Below are positions 46,016 through 58,041 of a stretch of DNA of 64,000 bases, piece by piece. This DNA is from Campanula takesimana (lineage: Eukaryota > Streptophyta > Magnoliopsida > Asterales > Campanulaceae), in the NCBI GenBank assembly GCA_026119855.1, contig JAOWBW010001317.1:168412-232411 (forward strand). Reading direction: 5' to 3'. Below the pieces are notes generated by a model. It made no database searches, was not told where the DNA came from, and worked only from the letters and a program-made list of their open reading frames with translations. Each line of letters opens with the position of its first letter. Within the stretch, counting starts at the first letter, position 1. The translations under genes were made by a program, and so were the position numbers.

Positions 46016-47366
46016 TGTTGGGTATGCCCACTTATATCTCAGTTTCAATGTAATAGGATTGATTAGATTTGATTGATCCATCACCTAAGTTTTATTTCAT
46101 GGACTTTAGACCCACTTGTAAGAAGTATTTATACTTCATTTTTTAGGTTGTCCATTGTAATAGAACAGGCTTAGGAATATGGCAAGAAGATCAAAGTTGA
46201 AGAAAATCACTCCGTGAATTTGAGCCATGCGCCCATTAATGCTATACGCGCCTCAAATGGACCATGCGCTCTAATGGCTCAACGCGCCTCATCATTGTTG
46301 ATTTTACACTCAGTGATTTATTGAAGATTCAAAGACTTGAAGAGATTCAAACTTCGCCAATGATCCAACGGTAGTTAAATAACACGTATGCACCCGCATC
46401 TAAGGACATCTGTCCATAACGGTCATATTTGTGTTATGTTTCTAACGGCTATAAAAGGACACGTGCTCCATTCATTGAGCGACAGCACATCCGTCCTTTT
46501 CTCTGACTCACCAAGGATTTCCAACGGCTAGTTTTTGGGGCTCTACTATAAATACCCCATAACTTCAACCATTTGAAGTTGCTAAGCATTTCAAGAATTT
46601 CTCTCTCAAGCATTTGTTGAAGATTTGAAGATTGCCTTTGTTATTTCCAGAATTCTCAAGAACATCTTCATAACTTCATCCTTAGCCCAGATCCTCAAGC
46701 AAAAACACTTTAGTTTTCTTGTGCTCTCAATCTCAAAGATCTAAAGAGCCTTGATACTAAAATCACACACGCACCTCTTTAAGTTTGATCACTTAGATCT
46801 TTCTTTAAGAGATACACCGGTTATTGTTTTGGATTTGTTCATTCATAGAATAGTAGATCTTGAGTTAGTGTATAAGCTCAAAAGATTGTAATTTGTAACA
46901 CTCCCTCATTATATAAGATCTCCACTAGAAATCAAAGACTAACCATCTTGGTAGAGGACGTAGATCATTTTCCCGATCGAACCTCTCCAAATAGCTCTTG
47001 TTCATATCTTGCTATTTCTTTACAAATTCATATCATATCTAACTACTTGCTTGTTTGTTTATTGTAGATTGATTGATTGAATTGTGTTTTGTTTGTTATA
47101 TCATTTGCCTTAGTTTCTTATTTCACCCACTTTGAGCCAAAATACTTAGAGTGTGTGTGCGCCCCCTTTATCATACTTTGCGCCTATTTACATTACTAAA
47201 TTCCGCTGTGCATTTCACTTACTCACTTAGGCGCATATCATAACGCTTACTTGATAAAGTGCGCATTTGCAATTGAGTTTATCAAGGGTACGAAAAGAAT
47301 TTTAAAACAGCTATTCACCCCCCCTCTAGCTATTTTTCATACCCATGTTGCCCTTTGGGACCAACA
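46016..47366 (+). repeat. SIR-2 3' LTR
   Basis: A 1351-bp LTR, 72 bp shorter than the 5' copy. The difference lies in the GCGCC motif block (near 46224-46250), where most copies are missing, as expected for recombination or slippage between motifs. The TATA box, TATAAATA near 46546, is intact here. Outside the deletion I noticed about 18-20 base differences from the 5' LTR by eye. Confidence 0.92.
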
Positions 47367-47934
47367 GGTTGAAACTGCGCAGCAATTTATCTATCCTTAT
47401 TGGTGGAAACCTCGGCTTATATCCTTTGTTACTTGTTTATTTCCGCTGCTATCTGTTATCTGCTAATTGCTATGTGATATGTGAGAATTATTATTGTTCA
47501 TTGCATAATAACATGTCATGTAGTTGCATAAGTGGCTTATTAAGATTTATCTCACCCCCTTTATTTTATCTTTGTTTTTCCTTAACCCCCCCAGGAGGAA
47601 AGTGATAGAACTCGCTGATCGAGAAGGGCGTCGAGAGGATTCGTGACTTTTGGGCAGGTTGTTGTTCGGTTTAAATTGTTGCTAAATGTATAACCTTGGG
47701 GATAGTTTTACCAAACTGAGACGTCATTAAGGGTTGTAATATTTTGTATTTTGGTGTAAGCTTGTGGAGCTTACACTAGTTGTATTATTTTTGTTGGCTA
47801 GGAAACGATTTCTAAAACTTTGTATTTCATCTTCTGGTATTAAAAGGAAAATTTTATCTTCTATATTTTGGTATTTGTTATTAAGTCGACGTCCAGCTCG
47901 CGAGTTCCCGGCCCGCGGGGTCGGGGTCGCGACA
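47367..47934 (+). repeat. NAG-1 3' LTR, second part
   Basis: Resumes after SIR-2 with the duplicated ggttg and matches 19862-20421 of the 5' LTR, ending GGTCGCGACA at 47934. COP-H sequence follows directly (cggttgag). The left partner of the insertion duplication was lost at the 13220 junction. Confidence 0.9.
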
Positions 47935-48289
47935 CGGTTGAGATTGACCAAGCTAAGACCCATGTGTTTTAAAGAAATAGGTGCTCGGCCGAGCGAGTCA
48001 TATGACTCGACAGAGCAGGTGATGCTTTGAGTCAAAAAATTGATTTTTGACTGTTTTCAGACTTCGTGAATTCCGAAACTGATTAAAAGATAAAGGCAAG
48101 ACAAAAGTTGTCAAGCCTAAAGGAAATATTTGTGGCTAAAGTAGTAACTCCAAATATTGCAATTTTGAACCATGACAATTAGATTGGCCATTTGAGAAAT
48201 TGCATAATGAATTTGGAAGATCAATGAAAAGGGAATGGTAGTGAGACTACCGCTTCAGTTATTTATATTATAAAAGATAATCTTTCTAC
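47935..48289 (+). other. COP-H leader and gag-end remnant
   Basis: Paired palindromes GCTCGGCCGAGC and a variant at 47989-48020, then sequence shared with the RT-D leader. After about 48090 the codons resemble a basic Gag C-terminus (KTKVVKPKGN), with no open frame. Most of gag has been deleted. Confidence 0.5.
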
Positions 48290-49274
48290 TTCTATTTATT
48301 GGGTATTGGATACTGGATATGGATCTCACATTTGTATAAATGTGCAACAACTAAGAAATAGAAAGACTACTTAGAAAGGCAAAGTTAATCTACGAATGGT
48401 AATAATACAAGAGTTGCAACATTGGTAGTAGGGCACTTATGAAGTGGCTTTATTTATTTGGTTCATATTTATTTTGAACAAATGGTATTATGTGTCTGCA
48501 TTAAGTAGTAGATATTATTTTGGGTTTTCTATAAGACGGTGAAGGATATTTATTTCTTATTGAGAATATGAAGGTGCTTTATTTAATATGATTTACTTAA
48601 TTGTATTGTTAAATCGTATAAATAAACTTTATATCCTAAATCTTGCTAAACGAAAATAATAAGTACACTATAACATAAGTAAATAGAAATCCAAACTAAA
48701 TGATGTAAATGTTACATTCTTGAGGAATTGTTGTTGTGGCCATATAAATGAGAAACGCATATCTAAAATTCCATGGGACAGACTTTTAAAGTTATATGAT
48801 TTCGAATCATATGATATATTCGAATCTTATTTACATGGATCAAAACACCTTTTGCCACGAGTAGTAAAATGGGCTAATGACTTATTAGACCTAATACATA
48901 TAGGTGTATATGGTTCATTAAGTGGCAATGCAAAGGAGGATTTTGGTACTACTTGGAAAACATATTCAAACACTCCGATTTGATCGAGATGATGAATACT
49001 TGAACCAAGAATTTGACAAAAAAAATTAAAATTGTGTAATTGTTTCGCAGTTAACTTCACAAAGAACGTGATATGGAATGATGTGTTTAAATGGATGAAT
49101 ATAACTTTATTTGATATGGTTCGTTAGTTGATAAGTCAAATTGATTTTTCATTATTTCTTTTGAGGTTAGGCATTGGAAACTACTATGATTACACTAATT
49201 TGAGTTCCATCAAAATAGGTTCAAGAGATACCATATGAAATATGAGATGAAACAAAGCCTAGTTTGTCTTTCAT
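48290..49274 (+). pseudogene. COP-H pol remnant: protease, pre-integrase, integrase
   Basis: Fragments in several frames. Protease: STSIYWVLDTGYGSHICINV, with the D-T-G active site. GAG-pre-integrase: GHINEKRISKIPWDRLLKL and FESYDIFESYLHG. Integrase: ANDLLDLIHIGVYGSL, then decayed forms of the LRSDRGGEYL and LLDMVR segments, and TPYEIWDETKPSLSF. Stops, frameshifts and deletions are frequent. The order is normal for a copia pol. Sequence stops matching at 49274, where an insertion begins. Confidence 0.75.
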
Positions 49275-51280
49275 AGAGAATAGAAAATAAACCCGTGCTC
49301 CGCACGGGAGCTAGAACACCTGATGACATTATGGTGAATTTAAATTGTCTCATTTTTTTTTTACTTTTTTAAAAGATTATGTTATTGCTAAAATTATTTG
49401 ATAATGAAATTTAAATAATTTATTTGAATGTTAAACTGGATTTGTTAGTTATACTCCTTCCATCCCAAACTTTTTGTTAATAATTTCCGTTTTGAATTTC
49501 TCCTAAGTTTAATTACTGATGAAATTAAATTTCACTCTTAAATTGCTAAATAGTCATAGGAATGCGGGCAAGGTTCTAAAAATCGCTAGGCGGTCGTTAG
49601 GCGCCGCAGGGGTGCCTAGGCGGGATCAAGACGGGGCCGAGAATTTAGAAATAACTATAATATCTTAGACGGGACCTAGGCAGGGCCTAGGCGGCCTAAA
49701 CGGTGGTCTTTTAGAACACTGAATGCGGGCATGTTTTTGTAAAATATTTAATATATACACTCAGTCACATATGTGAGAAGCTATGAAAATTTATGAAATG
49801 AAGACCCGTTGCTTACTACTTAGCCCTAACTACCTATATACTCCTTCCGTCCGAATTGATATGTTAGATACAATAGCTATTGTAGTTTTCTCTAAATCTT
49901 CGTAATTAACCAAATCTTAGTAATTAACTGCAACAATTTTACATACTCTATTAAATTAACAAATTCAACATACCTAATGTCCTAACATTGTAATTAGATA
50001 TGGTACCAATTTCATTATCCAATAGTAAATTTCTTTTCCTGGAACTATTCGTCCGTTGTGATGTACGCATTGATGAATCTGTAAACAAAATTAAAGTTTG
50101 AGGATATGGAAAATTGCATGAGTGTTTAGTGTATATATATACATGTGTGTGTTGTGTGTGCCGCTTGTGTGTATAGGTTAATTATCTAAATTTTATTACA
50201 AATATTATTCTTAAAATATGCAAGAGACTTTAGTTATATGGAAGAAACCTGACTTCAAACCTGATTGGCCGAAAAAAGTTTCTCGTCCATCTTTCGACAT
50301 GCTTGTTCCTTCCTTCTCTTTCGCTTGTAAATTTGAAATTCCTTTTTTATTTTTTTACTCATCAAATAAGCACGCTTCATAGAATGATTTTTTAGCAATT
50401 TCTTTTGAAGAAATACCTACAAAAATTAATATAACAACAAATACAATAGTTAGTATATAATGCATGAAATATTGAAATAGAATATTATATTACCGATACG
50501 GAGGATAGATAAATCATGCGTCGTCTTCTTCCCATTGGCTTCATTTATGTTTAAAAAAATATGAACAATGCAATTATCATTGCATCTAAAATGAGAAGGG
50601 TGTCTTTTTGGTAGAGTTGAGAGCTTAAAAGTACTATTTGATAAATAAATGTTTGGTTTTTATATTTTTATAGTAGTCTTTAAAGTTGAAGTGTCTTATA
50701 ACTTATGAGATCATGAATGCAAGTCATATTAATAAAATGTAAGTTAGAGACTTTTTAGATTTTAGCATTATTTATTAAAATGGTTCATCTTATCTTTTCA
50801 TTTTCTATGATTTCAAGTTCACTTGACACTTTAAACTTTAAGAATTTCATCATAATTCAATGGTTTTGAATAATATGTTGTCTTTTGGAATACATGAAAG
50901 GATCAAAGCCATTGAATTATGAAAATTTGAATAGTCAAAAACTAAAAAGTCACTTCTTAATGAATTGTTCTTTAATGAATCCAAACCCTACCTGTCTAAT
51001 ACTTTCTATATAAGAGTATATATCTACCTAGTCTAATATTCTATAGTACATATTCTATTAGATATGAATCTCTTCTTATCTTCTTATAGAATTACTAAAT
51101 TACCTACTATCATACCTATAGATATTACATATTATTTTTACCTAGGTAGGAGAATTCCAAAAGCCTCCATGATTCCAAAAGTCATATTACATGGCATCCT
51201 CTAAATCAAGATAAACCCATTTTTGGCTTATGTGTCATTCCCAAGGTAAGTTTCACCAACTTTAAATTACTATAGTATAG
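49275..51280. mobile_element. Unidentified 2-kb insertion in COP-H integrase
   Basis: Integrase codons break off near 49274 and resume at 51281 (ILRCETFMKRHVSDK). The intervening 2.0 kb is AT-rich and non-coding. At its left edge is the hairpin CCCGTGCTCCGCACGGG (49293-49309). ATAG lies on each side of the inserted part, a possible 4-bp duplication or chance. A complete hAT-type MITE (49569-49721) lies inside it, and a CTCCTTCCGTCCGAATTGA MITE end is near 49842. It could be a Helitron (hairpin) or a nest of small elements. Confidence 0.5.
49569..49721. mobile_element. hAT-type MITE
   Basis: A 153-bp element with inverted ends CAAGGTTCTAAAA and TTTTAGAACACTG (11 of 13 match) and a perfect 8-bp duplication aatgcggg (49561-49568 and 49722-49729). 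The 8-bp duplication and CA..TG ends fit the hAT superfamily. The interior is GC-rich with repeated CTAGGCGG motifs and no gene. Confidence 0.85.
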
Positions 51281-52946
51281 ATTTTGAGATGTGAGACTTT
51301 TATGAAAAGACATGTCTCGGACAAAGTCACACATAAAATCTGATAAATGTATTTTCATGCGATATCCTAAGGAAACTTAAGGATATTATTTTACTTCTTA
51401 AAAAAAAAATTGTTGCTCTAAATGGTACTTTTCTAGATAAATTGTTTATCTCTAAAAGAACCAGTGGGAGTAAAATATATATTGAAAGGTTTAAGACCTA
51501 GGAAATAACATAGCACCTAATAAACTTTCACAAGAAGTTGTGAAAATCCGTTCAAGTTACACAAGTTAATTGCATATATGATAGGATACAATCTATAAAA
51601 AGAAATAATGAATTTCTCGTAATAGAATGTAGAATTCATTGAGAATGACAAATCTAGGACCTATCAAAATCCAATGCCTGCTCTGAATTAAGATTAATGA
51701 CTTAGAGTCATAAAATCTGAAATGTAATCTATGTATCATAATCAAGTTTAGAACTTGATTGTTATATCTGAAGGCGTAAAAGCCAAATGATGGAATTCAG
51801 TTTTCTTGAAGAAATATAATATGGACAACAAGATGCATACTTATAAAACACGACTAATTGTGAAAGGTTGATTCATACTATCGACTATGATAAAACTTTC
51901 TCACTCGCAGTTATGCTTTAGGCTATTAAAATTCTCATTTCCATACCTTCATATTTTTTACTATGAAATATAGCAAATGGATGTCCAAACAACATTTGTT
52001 AACAGGAACTTACCTTAAATATGTATGAGATATAACCTAAAAATTTTGTTAATCCAAAAGAATCTAATAGAGTATGTAAGTTGAAGAAATCCATGAGATG
52101 GATTGCAGCAAGCTTTGGAGTTGAAATAATCATTTTGATAAATATCAAAGAGTTCGATTTCATCAAAGATGAGACATGTGATTGCAAGAAAATTAGTGGG
52201 AGCATAGTCTTATTCCTAATCTTATTTATGTGGTGACATATAATTCATTTTGAAGAGTTTTTAATGAAAGACTTAGGAAAAAGTCGCTTATATCCTTGAA
52301 ATTAACATCTATTGATATAGATCTAGGAAGTGGATTGGTTGGTGTCAAAGTACTTAAATAGACAAAATTACTGAAAGGTTCAGTTTGCAAGACTCTTAAA
52401 GAGATAACTTGCAAATATGTCTCATGACATTATTTTTAGCAAGACTTAGTCTTATTGGAAAACTAATGAGCAAGAATACATGATTAGGATTACATATGCT
52501 TTGGCAATTGGATCTATCATGTATGTCATATTATGTAATTAGAGCTGCTTTATCGTATACTTGGAGTTTGACGAGAACATACCAATCATATCCTAGTGAA
52601 AGTTACTAGATAGTGGTCAAGCACATCCTTATGTAACTTATAAGAACTAAGGATGTATTCTTGATGCTTGTCGGAATGAAAGATGATCTTGTAGATGGTT
52701 ACATAATGCAAGCTTCTACATCGACGAGGAAAATAAAAGAACGCAGTCTGGACACATGTTTAATGAAAGTGCTATTAGTTGAATAGTAACAAATACACTG
52801 TCAATAATTCTACAAACAAAATTGAGTATATAGTTACATGAGATGTAACTAGGGGAGTTGTTTGGATCAATAGATTCATAAGTGAATTGGAAGTGTTTCC
52901 TAGTATCACTAATCCTATGGACTTTTATTGTCACAATAATAGTATA
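51281..52946 (+). pseudogene. COP-H pol remnant: integrase end, RT, RNase H
   Basis: After the insertion: ILRCETFMKRHVSDKVTHKI and CIFMRYPKET (the integrase C-terminal part). RT follows near 51800-52000 with KKYNMDNKMHTYKTRLIVKG and QMDVQTTFVNRNL. The RT-RNase H joint is visible near 52470 (EQEYMIRITYALAIGSIMYV) and the RNase H near 52890 (VFPSITNPMDFYC). The D-D pair of the RT was not found intact. Many stops; no open frame longer than about 80 codons. A Stowaway MITE starts at 52947. Confidence 0.75.
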
Positions 52947-53233
52947 CTCCCTCCGTTTCATGTCACTTGAGACTTATTTCCTTTTCCGTCCGTTCAACGT
53001 GACTTGAGACTGCCCAAAATGGTAAAGAATCTTTACAATTCCTCCCACTCATTCTCTCTCTTACTTTACTTTTACACTCAGAACACCAATCAACTTACTA
53101 TTCCTCCCACTCATTCTCTCTCCTAATTAATTTTTCATACAGACAAACACCTTCTTCCACTATTTCTCTCTCCTACTTTTCCTTAATTTGTGTGCCAAAA
53201 TTTGTTATCTCAAATGACATGAAACGAAGGGAG
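52947..53233. mobile_element. Stowaway MITE
   Basis: A 287-bp element with inverted ends CTCCCTCCGTTTCATGTCAC and its complement GACATGAAACGAAGGGAG, flanked by TA on both sides (52945-52946 and 53234-53235), as for Tc1/mariner MITEs. No coding capacity. Confidence 0.88.
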
Positions 53234-53235
53234 TA

Positions 53236-54092
53236 AGTTTAATCGATAATCATATGATAATTATGTGTATGTGAAACAATTAAACTTATGGGTACTTATT
53301 GTGATATTTATGTCATGGTCAAATTTCATAATTAAATCTCATATAGTTATAGCATTTGATATCGTTAGACCTGAGATTATCATTGTCTTTCACCTGATGA
53401 ACGTTATGTTTGACGTAGTCAAACGCTACCTTTAACCGGGTAGTTATAAAGGCTATGATTGGCATAATTAGATCCTTGTAAGGAAGAATGATGAGTTAAG
53501 ATGAGATTTGTCCCTCTTCGAAGAGATATCTTCTTAGGTCACTCGATGAGTAAGATTGATGAAATGTGTGTCACACTCAAATGAATTGATTAGATCAATG
53601 TCATTTGCTCATTTCAATTTACTTGGGATCGAGAAAGCATTAGACAATATAAGTTCACGTGGACTATGACTTATGTCTAATATGATATCGTGTGACAAAG
53701 GGATTGTGATATGTTATATGAGCATAAACGAACTTTGATAAGTTATATTATTTGGGTAATCATGATGGCTTGCTAGATTTTTCTCATGATTTATGAGAAC
53801 GACCTTGGTCGGGCTCATTGCCAACATAATCCTATGGGGTCACACACAAAATAAACGAATCAAATTCAAGCCAAAAAACAGATTTTCTGGGGAGCTCGGC
53901 CGAGCATGTTATATGACTCGGCTGAGCGGGCTCAATTTGCACGGGTTCTCCCATCTGGAATGACTCGTGATCACGAGTTGAGGTGGTTCTCGGCCAAGCA
54001 CCTTTAAGGACTCGGCCGAGCAGATGCTGGACCGGGCATGATTAGGTTAATTCGTGGAATTTTGAGATTTAGGCTTATTATCTGTAAGTACC
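53236..54092 (+). repeat. COP-H 3' LTR, truncated by SIR-3
   Basis: Aligns with the reverse complement of the RT-D LTR, including ATCATGATGGCTTGCTAG and the palindrome pairs (53898-53931 and 53990-54025: GCTCGGCCGAGC and variants). The sequence stops at 54092, where SIR-3 starts; the last 5 bases, gtacc, should reappear after SIR-3 outside the window. The LTR start was not found and may lie upstream of the MITE. Confidence 0.7.
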
Positions 54093-55552
54093 TGTTAGGA
54101 TTCATTGTTAGTACACCCACCTGATTTGATTGACCCATTCCACGTGTCTTTTTATGGACTTTAGGTTTACATGTAATGAAGTTTTACTTCAATTTTTAGA
54201 CAAGTCCATTTCTAGATGTTTAGTAGTTAGGCTGAGTTATGATCGGTTTATTCATAGCGGTTTAGTATCCCTCATGCCGCCATCTTCAACCGCCAGCATG
54301 ATGCCTTAAGTCCTTCATCAAACCGCAGTGTGTGTCTTTGATGAAACCGCATTTCAAGTTCATTCATGAAACCGCACATGCATCTGGTGGAACCGCCGAT
54401 CAAGATATTGAAGAAGTTATTGCTGTCATTTACTCCTTGAAGACAAACATTCGCTTTTCAACCGTAAAAATGAATGACTGGTGACTTGTCCTTAAACTTC
54501 AAGTCATGGTTCAGTTATTCTTGGAATGTCGGTTTGTCTCGCTTTTTGAAAAGTTACCGTTGTACTTTTCCAACAACTAAAAGGACAATGTCAGGTAGTG
54601 ATCCAACAACTTCCTGCCACAAAGCAAAAGCAAAGGACGACAGTGACAGGTCAACCAATGGGATTGTGATAGCGCATTAAATCACCATACAATGACTCAC
54701 CTCATTGTCCAACGGTCACTAATGCCTTCACTATAAATAGCCTTCATTGTTCAACATTGAAGGTTGTTGAGCTTCAAAGAGAATATCCCAAGTATTCAAG
54801 TTTGCTTTGAAGATTGAAAATCCAGATACTCATATCTTCATCATCTCCTTAGCAAACCCAGAGTTCTTCATCAAAGCTTCAAGCCTTCAAATCATCACAA
54901 CTCAGCCTTGCACAAAAAGTTGCTCACCATCACTTAGATATTTTGAGCTCTTGATTTCTTTCCACACTACACACCCGGAGTATATTTTCTTATAGATTAT
55001 ATACCTCGAAAACACATGTTGTTATAATAGCATTGTTAGGTTAGATTGTTTATTTAGAGTTTGGATTCTTTTGTAATCTTGTAAAAACTCCTCTAAATCA
55101 ATACAAGTCTAGTATCTATTAGAAAATCCTAGGCTAACCACCTAGGTAGAGGACGTAGTTCTTTCAAGAACGAACCTCTTCAAATTGTGTGTCCTTGATG
55201 TTTATTTTCTGTCTTGTCATTTACATTTATATTTATGAGCTTTATTTACTTTCATGTGAAATGACTTGATAAATGATTTGCATACTTTTGTGATACTTCA
55301 GTTGTGCCTTGTCAGTTGCATCATTCCTTTTTCAACCACTTAAACCGCCCAACTCTTTATAATTCAGTTTGGCCAAAATCGTAAAACTCCGCTGTGCATT
55401 TTATCTGAGCGGTTCTAGTGCTTTAAACCGCAATAGACCAAACTGATAAGTACTTGGTTGATTTTCAAGGGTATTTCGAAAAAGATTTTAAACCGCTATT
55501 CACCCCCCCCCCTCTAGCGGTTCTATACCCTTTTTGCCCTTTGGGTCCAACA
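54093..55552 (+). repeat. SIR-3 5' LTR
   Basis: 1460 bp, TGTTAGGATTC to GGGTCCAACA. TATAAATA near 54732, poly-C tract near 55503, and AACCGC/GCGGTT motifs dense at about 54255-54400. Followed by the primer site TGGTATCAGAGC at 55555. Confidence 0.92.
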
Positions 55553-55616
55553 AGTGGTATCAGAGCATATCTACCAAAAATTATTTTACAAGCTTAACCG
55601 CTTGGGTGCTGATCCA

Positions 55617-57976
55617 ATGGCAAACATAAACTCCCATATGATGCAAACATCCAACTCTAATCACTTACCTATTCTTAATGAAGATAGTTTCATATTATGG
55701 AAAGATAGGATGAAGAAGCACATGATATCTGAGGATCGCAGATTATGGACTGCAATTGTTAATGAACCCTATGTCCCGATGAAGGCTAACCCTGATGCAG
55801 GTACTGCTGGACAAACCACGGAAATCAAGAAGCCGGAAGCTGAATGGACCGAAACTGATCAACGGAATGTGGACTTTGATGGTAGATCTATGTCCATGCT
55901 TGTATCAGCTATTGATCTAAGAACTCACTGATTGCAATACCGCAAAGGAAACATGGGATGGCATCATTGACTTTCTGGAAGGAGATGCCGACACCAAGAA
56001 GAACCGCCTCTACCAACAGAGAAGGCTCTTTGATTACTTTGTCAAAGACCCAAAGGAATCTCTTCGCCAATGCTATGAGCGGTTCGTGGAAATTGTCAAT
56101 GTATGTTTCTCTCTAGGGCACAAGTATTCCAATACTGACCTGAACATGAGATTCATGCAATCTCTTGGTAGCAAATGGCTGATCAAAACTACCAACATTG
56201 AAGACAACAAAGATCTGGAAGCTCTTGATCTTCGTCATCTTTATGCCATGCTAAGGGTATTTGAATTCAAGCTTGAGGAAGCTCATGAAACCGAAAACAG
56301 ATTCAAGTCTCTTTCTCTTGCCGCTTTCAACAATGCCACATCTCCGGTTTACAATCCAAATCACCATCAAACCGCACCTAATATCCATTTACAAACCGCT
56401 TCTTTTGATCTAAATATTCCAAGATATATTTCTCAAACCGCACCTCCAGAGTATTACCAACCGCCTCATCAACCTTACCCTCAACATCATCAACCCTATT
56501 CTCAACCTCAGCAATCTCATCAATCCTACACTCCATCTCAAAATTCCCAAAGTGTAGCATCTAGTTCTACTCAAGTTGACTTTGATGACATGGATGATGA
56601 TGAGTTTGCTATCTATGTGAAAAACTACACCAAGTTCAGAAAGAACAGAGCTCAAACTCAGTCAGGCGGCCCTGCAAAGTTTGTCCCTCCAACCAGATTC
56701 AACAAAGCCGCTGATGCTAAGAAAATGGATGATCTTGTTTGTTACAACTGCAGACAACCAGGTCATTTTGACTCCAGTTGTCCCAAACCGTGCTATGAAG
56801 CCGCTCCTGCCAAGAAACCGTTCAACAAGAAGTTTTTCAAGAGAAAAGGAATGGTTGCTGAACAAGGAGAACAACCATTAACATGGATGGGTTCTGATAC
56901 AGATGATAGTGATGAAGATTAAGGAGTTGCAAATCTTTGCCTAATGGGATTTGAAGAAAAGGTTGAAATTGACGAAAGCCTTCCACTGCCACTCCATCAA
57001 ATGAAGTCAGTTTCACCAAAAACTCCTGAAGCTAAACAAGGCAAAACTCCTACTTCACCAAACCACTCTCCTGAGGATCAAATCGAACAAAGCCATGATG
57101 ACCAGGTACTTGAACGTGCTAATGTCATTTGTCAACAACACACTGTGCTTAAAAAGGCATATAAATTAATGGCTGCGGAACTTGAATATTCCCAAAAAGA
57201 GTGCAAGTCCCATAAGGAGGAGATTGAAAAACTCAAGCTCCAAATTGTTGGGATAGCTTCTATTGTGGAAGAAAACCGCTACCTTAAAGACAGAACCGAG
57301 GTTCTTAACACCCGAATCCATGATCTTACTGCACAAAGGGATGAACTTCAAAAGTGACCGATGTGTGGACTAAGTCTGGTGTCACCATGGAACAAATCGT
57401 TAATTCACAAATTCTCTCTAAAGAGAAAAGTGGATTGGGATTTAAAACTGATGATGGGTGTAAATGTCCTTGTCTATGTGCTGAAGGTGGTGTGAAACCA
57501 ACTGAACAAACCAAAGAAATTCCTAAGGTGAATCATGCTGGTAAAAAGGGCTCAACACAAGAAATTAAAAGCAAAATTATTTCTATGAGTATCCTAAAAA
57601 CCAGACTGGGAGAGATCCAAAGTGGAAAGAGAAATCCACAGCGGCTGAGGAAACCAAGGAAGTATTGAGTGATGAAACCGCTCCTAGTCGGTTTAAGGAA
57701 TATCCTGTCATATTTCCTAAAGCCGCACCTAAGAGAAAGGTGGAACTCAAGAAGGTTAACTTTGTTAAAGCCAAAACCGCTGACCCAGTAAAACATGATA
57801 AACCGAAGGTCAGTAATGGATTTGTAAAACCGCAACCACAACCTGGCTTAATTCATTGTTCTATTTGTGCCGACTTTGGTCATAGTGCTGGTCATTGTCT
57901 TTTAAGATTCACACCCAATGCCAAGGGACGTAAAAATCCTAAGGTCAAACAGGTGTGGGTCCCAAAAAGCTGCTAA
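55617..57976 (+). pseudogene. SIR-3 gag
   Basis: The start is ATG 55617 (MANINSHMMQTSN); a Met 21 codons earlier lies over the primer site and is not counted. An 11-bp deletion near 55928 creates a stop compared with SIR-1. The frame resumes (56086-56922) with the UBN2-like region, the Pro/Gln/His-rich stretch and a zinc knuckle CYNCRQPGHFDSSC. After a TAA at 56920 comes a coiled coil (ECKSHKEEIEKLKLQIVGIA), then frameshifts near 57355 and 57660, and a second CCHC motif CSICADFGHSAGHC. Coding ends PKSC-stop at 57976. Structure matches SIR-2 Gag. Confidence 0.88.
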
Positions 57977-58041
57977 CCCTAGGACCCAAGGAATAAGGGG
58001 GACCAAAACCTTTCATGTTTATTTTTCAGATTTCATGTTTT
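57977..58041 (+). other. SIR-3 gag-pol junction
   Basis: The interval begins CCCTAGGACCCAAGGAATAA like SIR-2 and contains TTTATTTTTCAG (ending 58029), 12 bases before the pol ATG at 58042. An out-of-frame ATG at 58035 lies between. The pol frame is different from the gag frame and has its own stop at 57994. Confidence 0.6.

Larger units (their letters stand above)
24985..47366 (+). mobile_element. SIR-2, Sirevirus-like copia element with a third, spliced gene
   Basis: The element has 5' LTR (24985-26407), iMet primer site (26410-26421), gag (26481-28892), pol (28957-32221), an ORF3 gene (33147-45418, interrupted by TEK) and 3' LTR (46016-47366). A ggttg duplication flanks it. Without TEK (and one copy of its duplication) it is about 13.4 kb. 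Long LTRs, the iMet primer, a large coiled-coil gag and an extra gene after pol all point to the Sirevirus lineage. The LTRs differ at a modest number of positions plus one 72-bp length change, so insertion is relatively recent. Confidence 0.88.
13221..47934 (+). mobile_element. NAG-1, gag-only non-autonomous gypsy element (host of nested insertions)
   Basis: With insertions removed, the order is 5' LTR (13221-14065 plus 19369-20421), primer site, gag-protease (20542-22003), about 1.5 kb of non-coding sequence, polypurine tract, 3' LTR (23520-24984 plus 47372-47934). NAG-2 lies in its 5' LTR and SIR-2 in its 3' LTR, each with a 5-bp duplication. RT, RNase H and most of integrase are absent. 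The 5' LTR lacks its first 130 bp because of the join with SIR-1. The right flank is COP-H. The LTR ends and primer site resemble those of TEK, a likely helper family. Confidence 0.8.
47935..54092 (+). mobile_element. COP-H, decayed copia element
   Basis: The order is leader fragment, pol remnants and part of a 3' LTR. Its leader (48035-48080) and LTR (53236-54092) match RT-D, which lies in the opposite orientation 40 kb away, so they are one family. NAG-1 inserted at its left side, an unidentified 2-kb sequence splits its integrase, a Stowaway MITE lies near the LTR, and SIR-3 cuts the LTR at 54092. It is the oldest component of this nest, judging from the many stops and indels. Confidence 0.75.
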
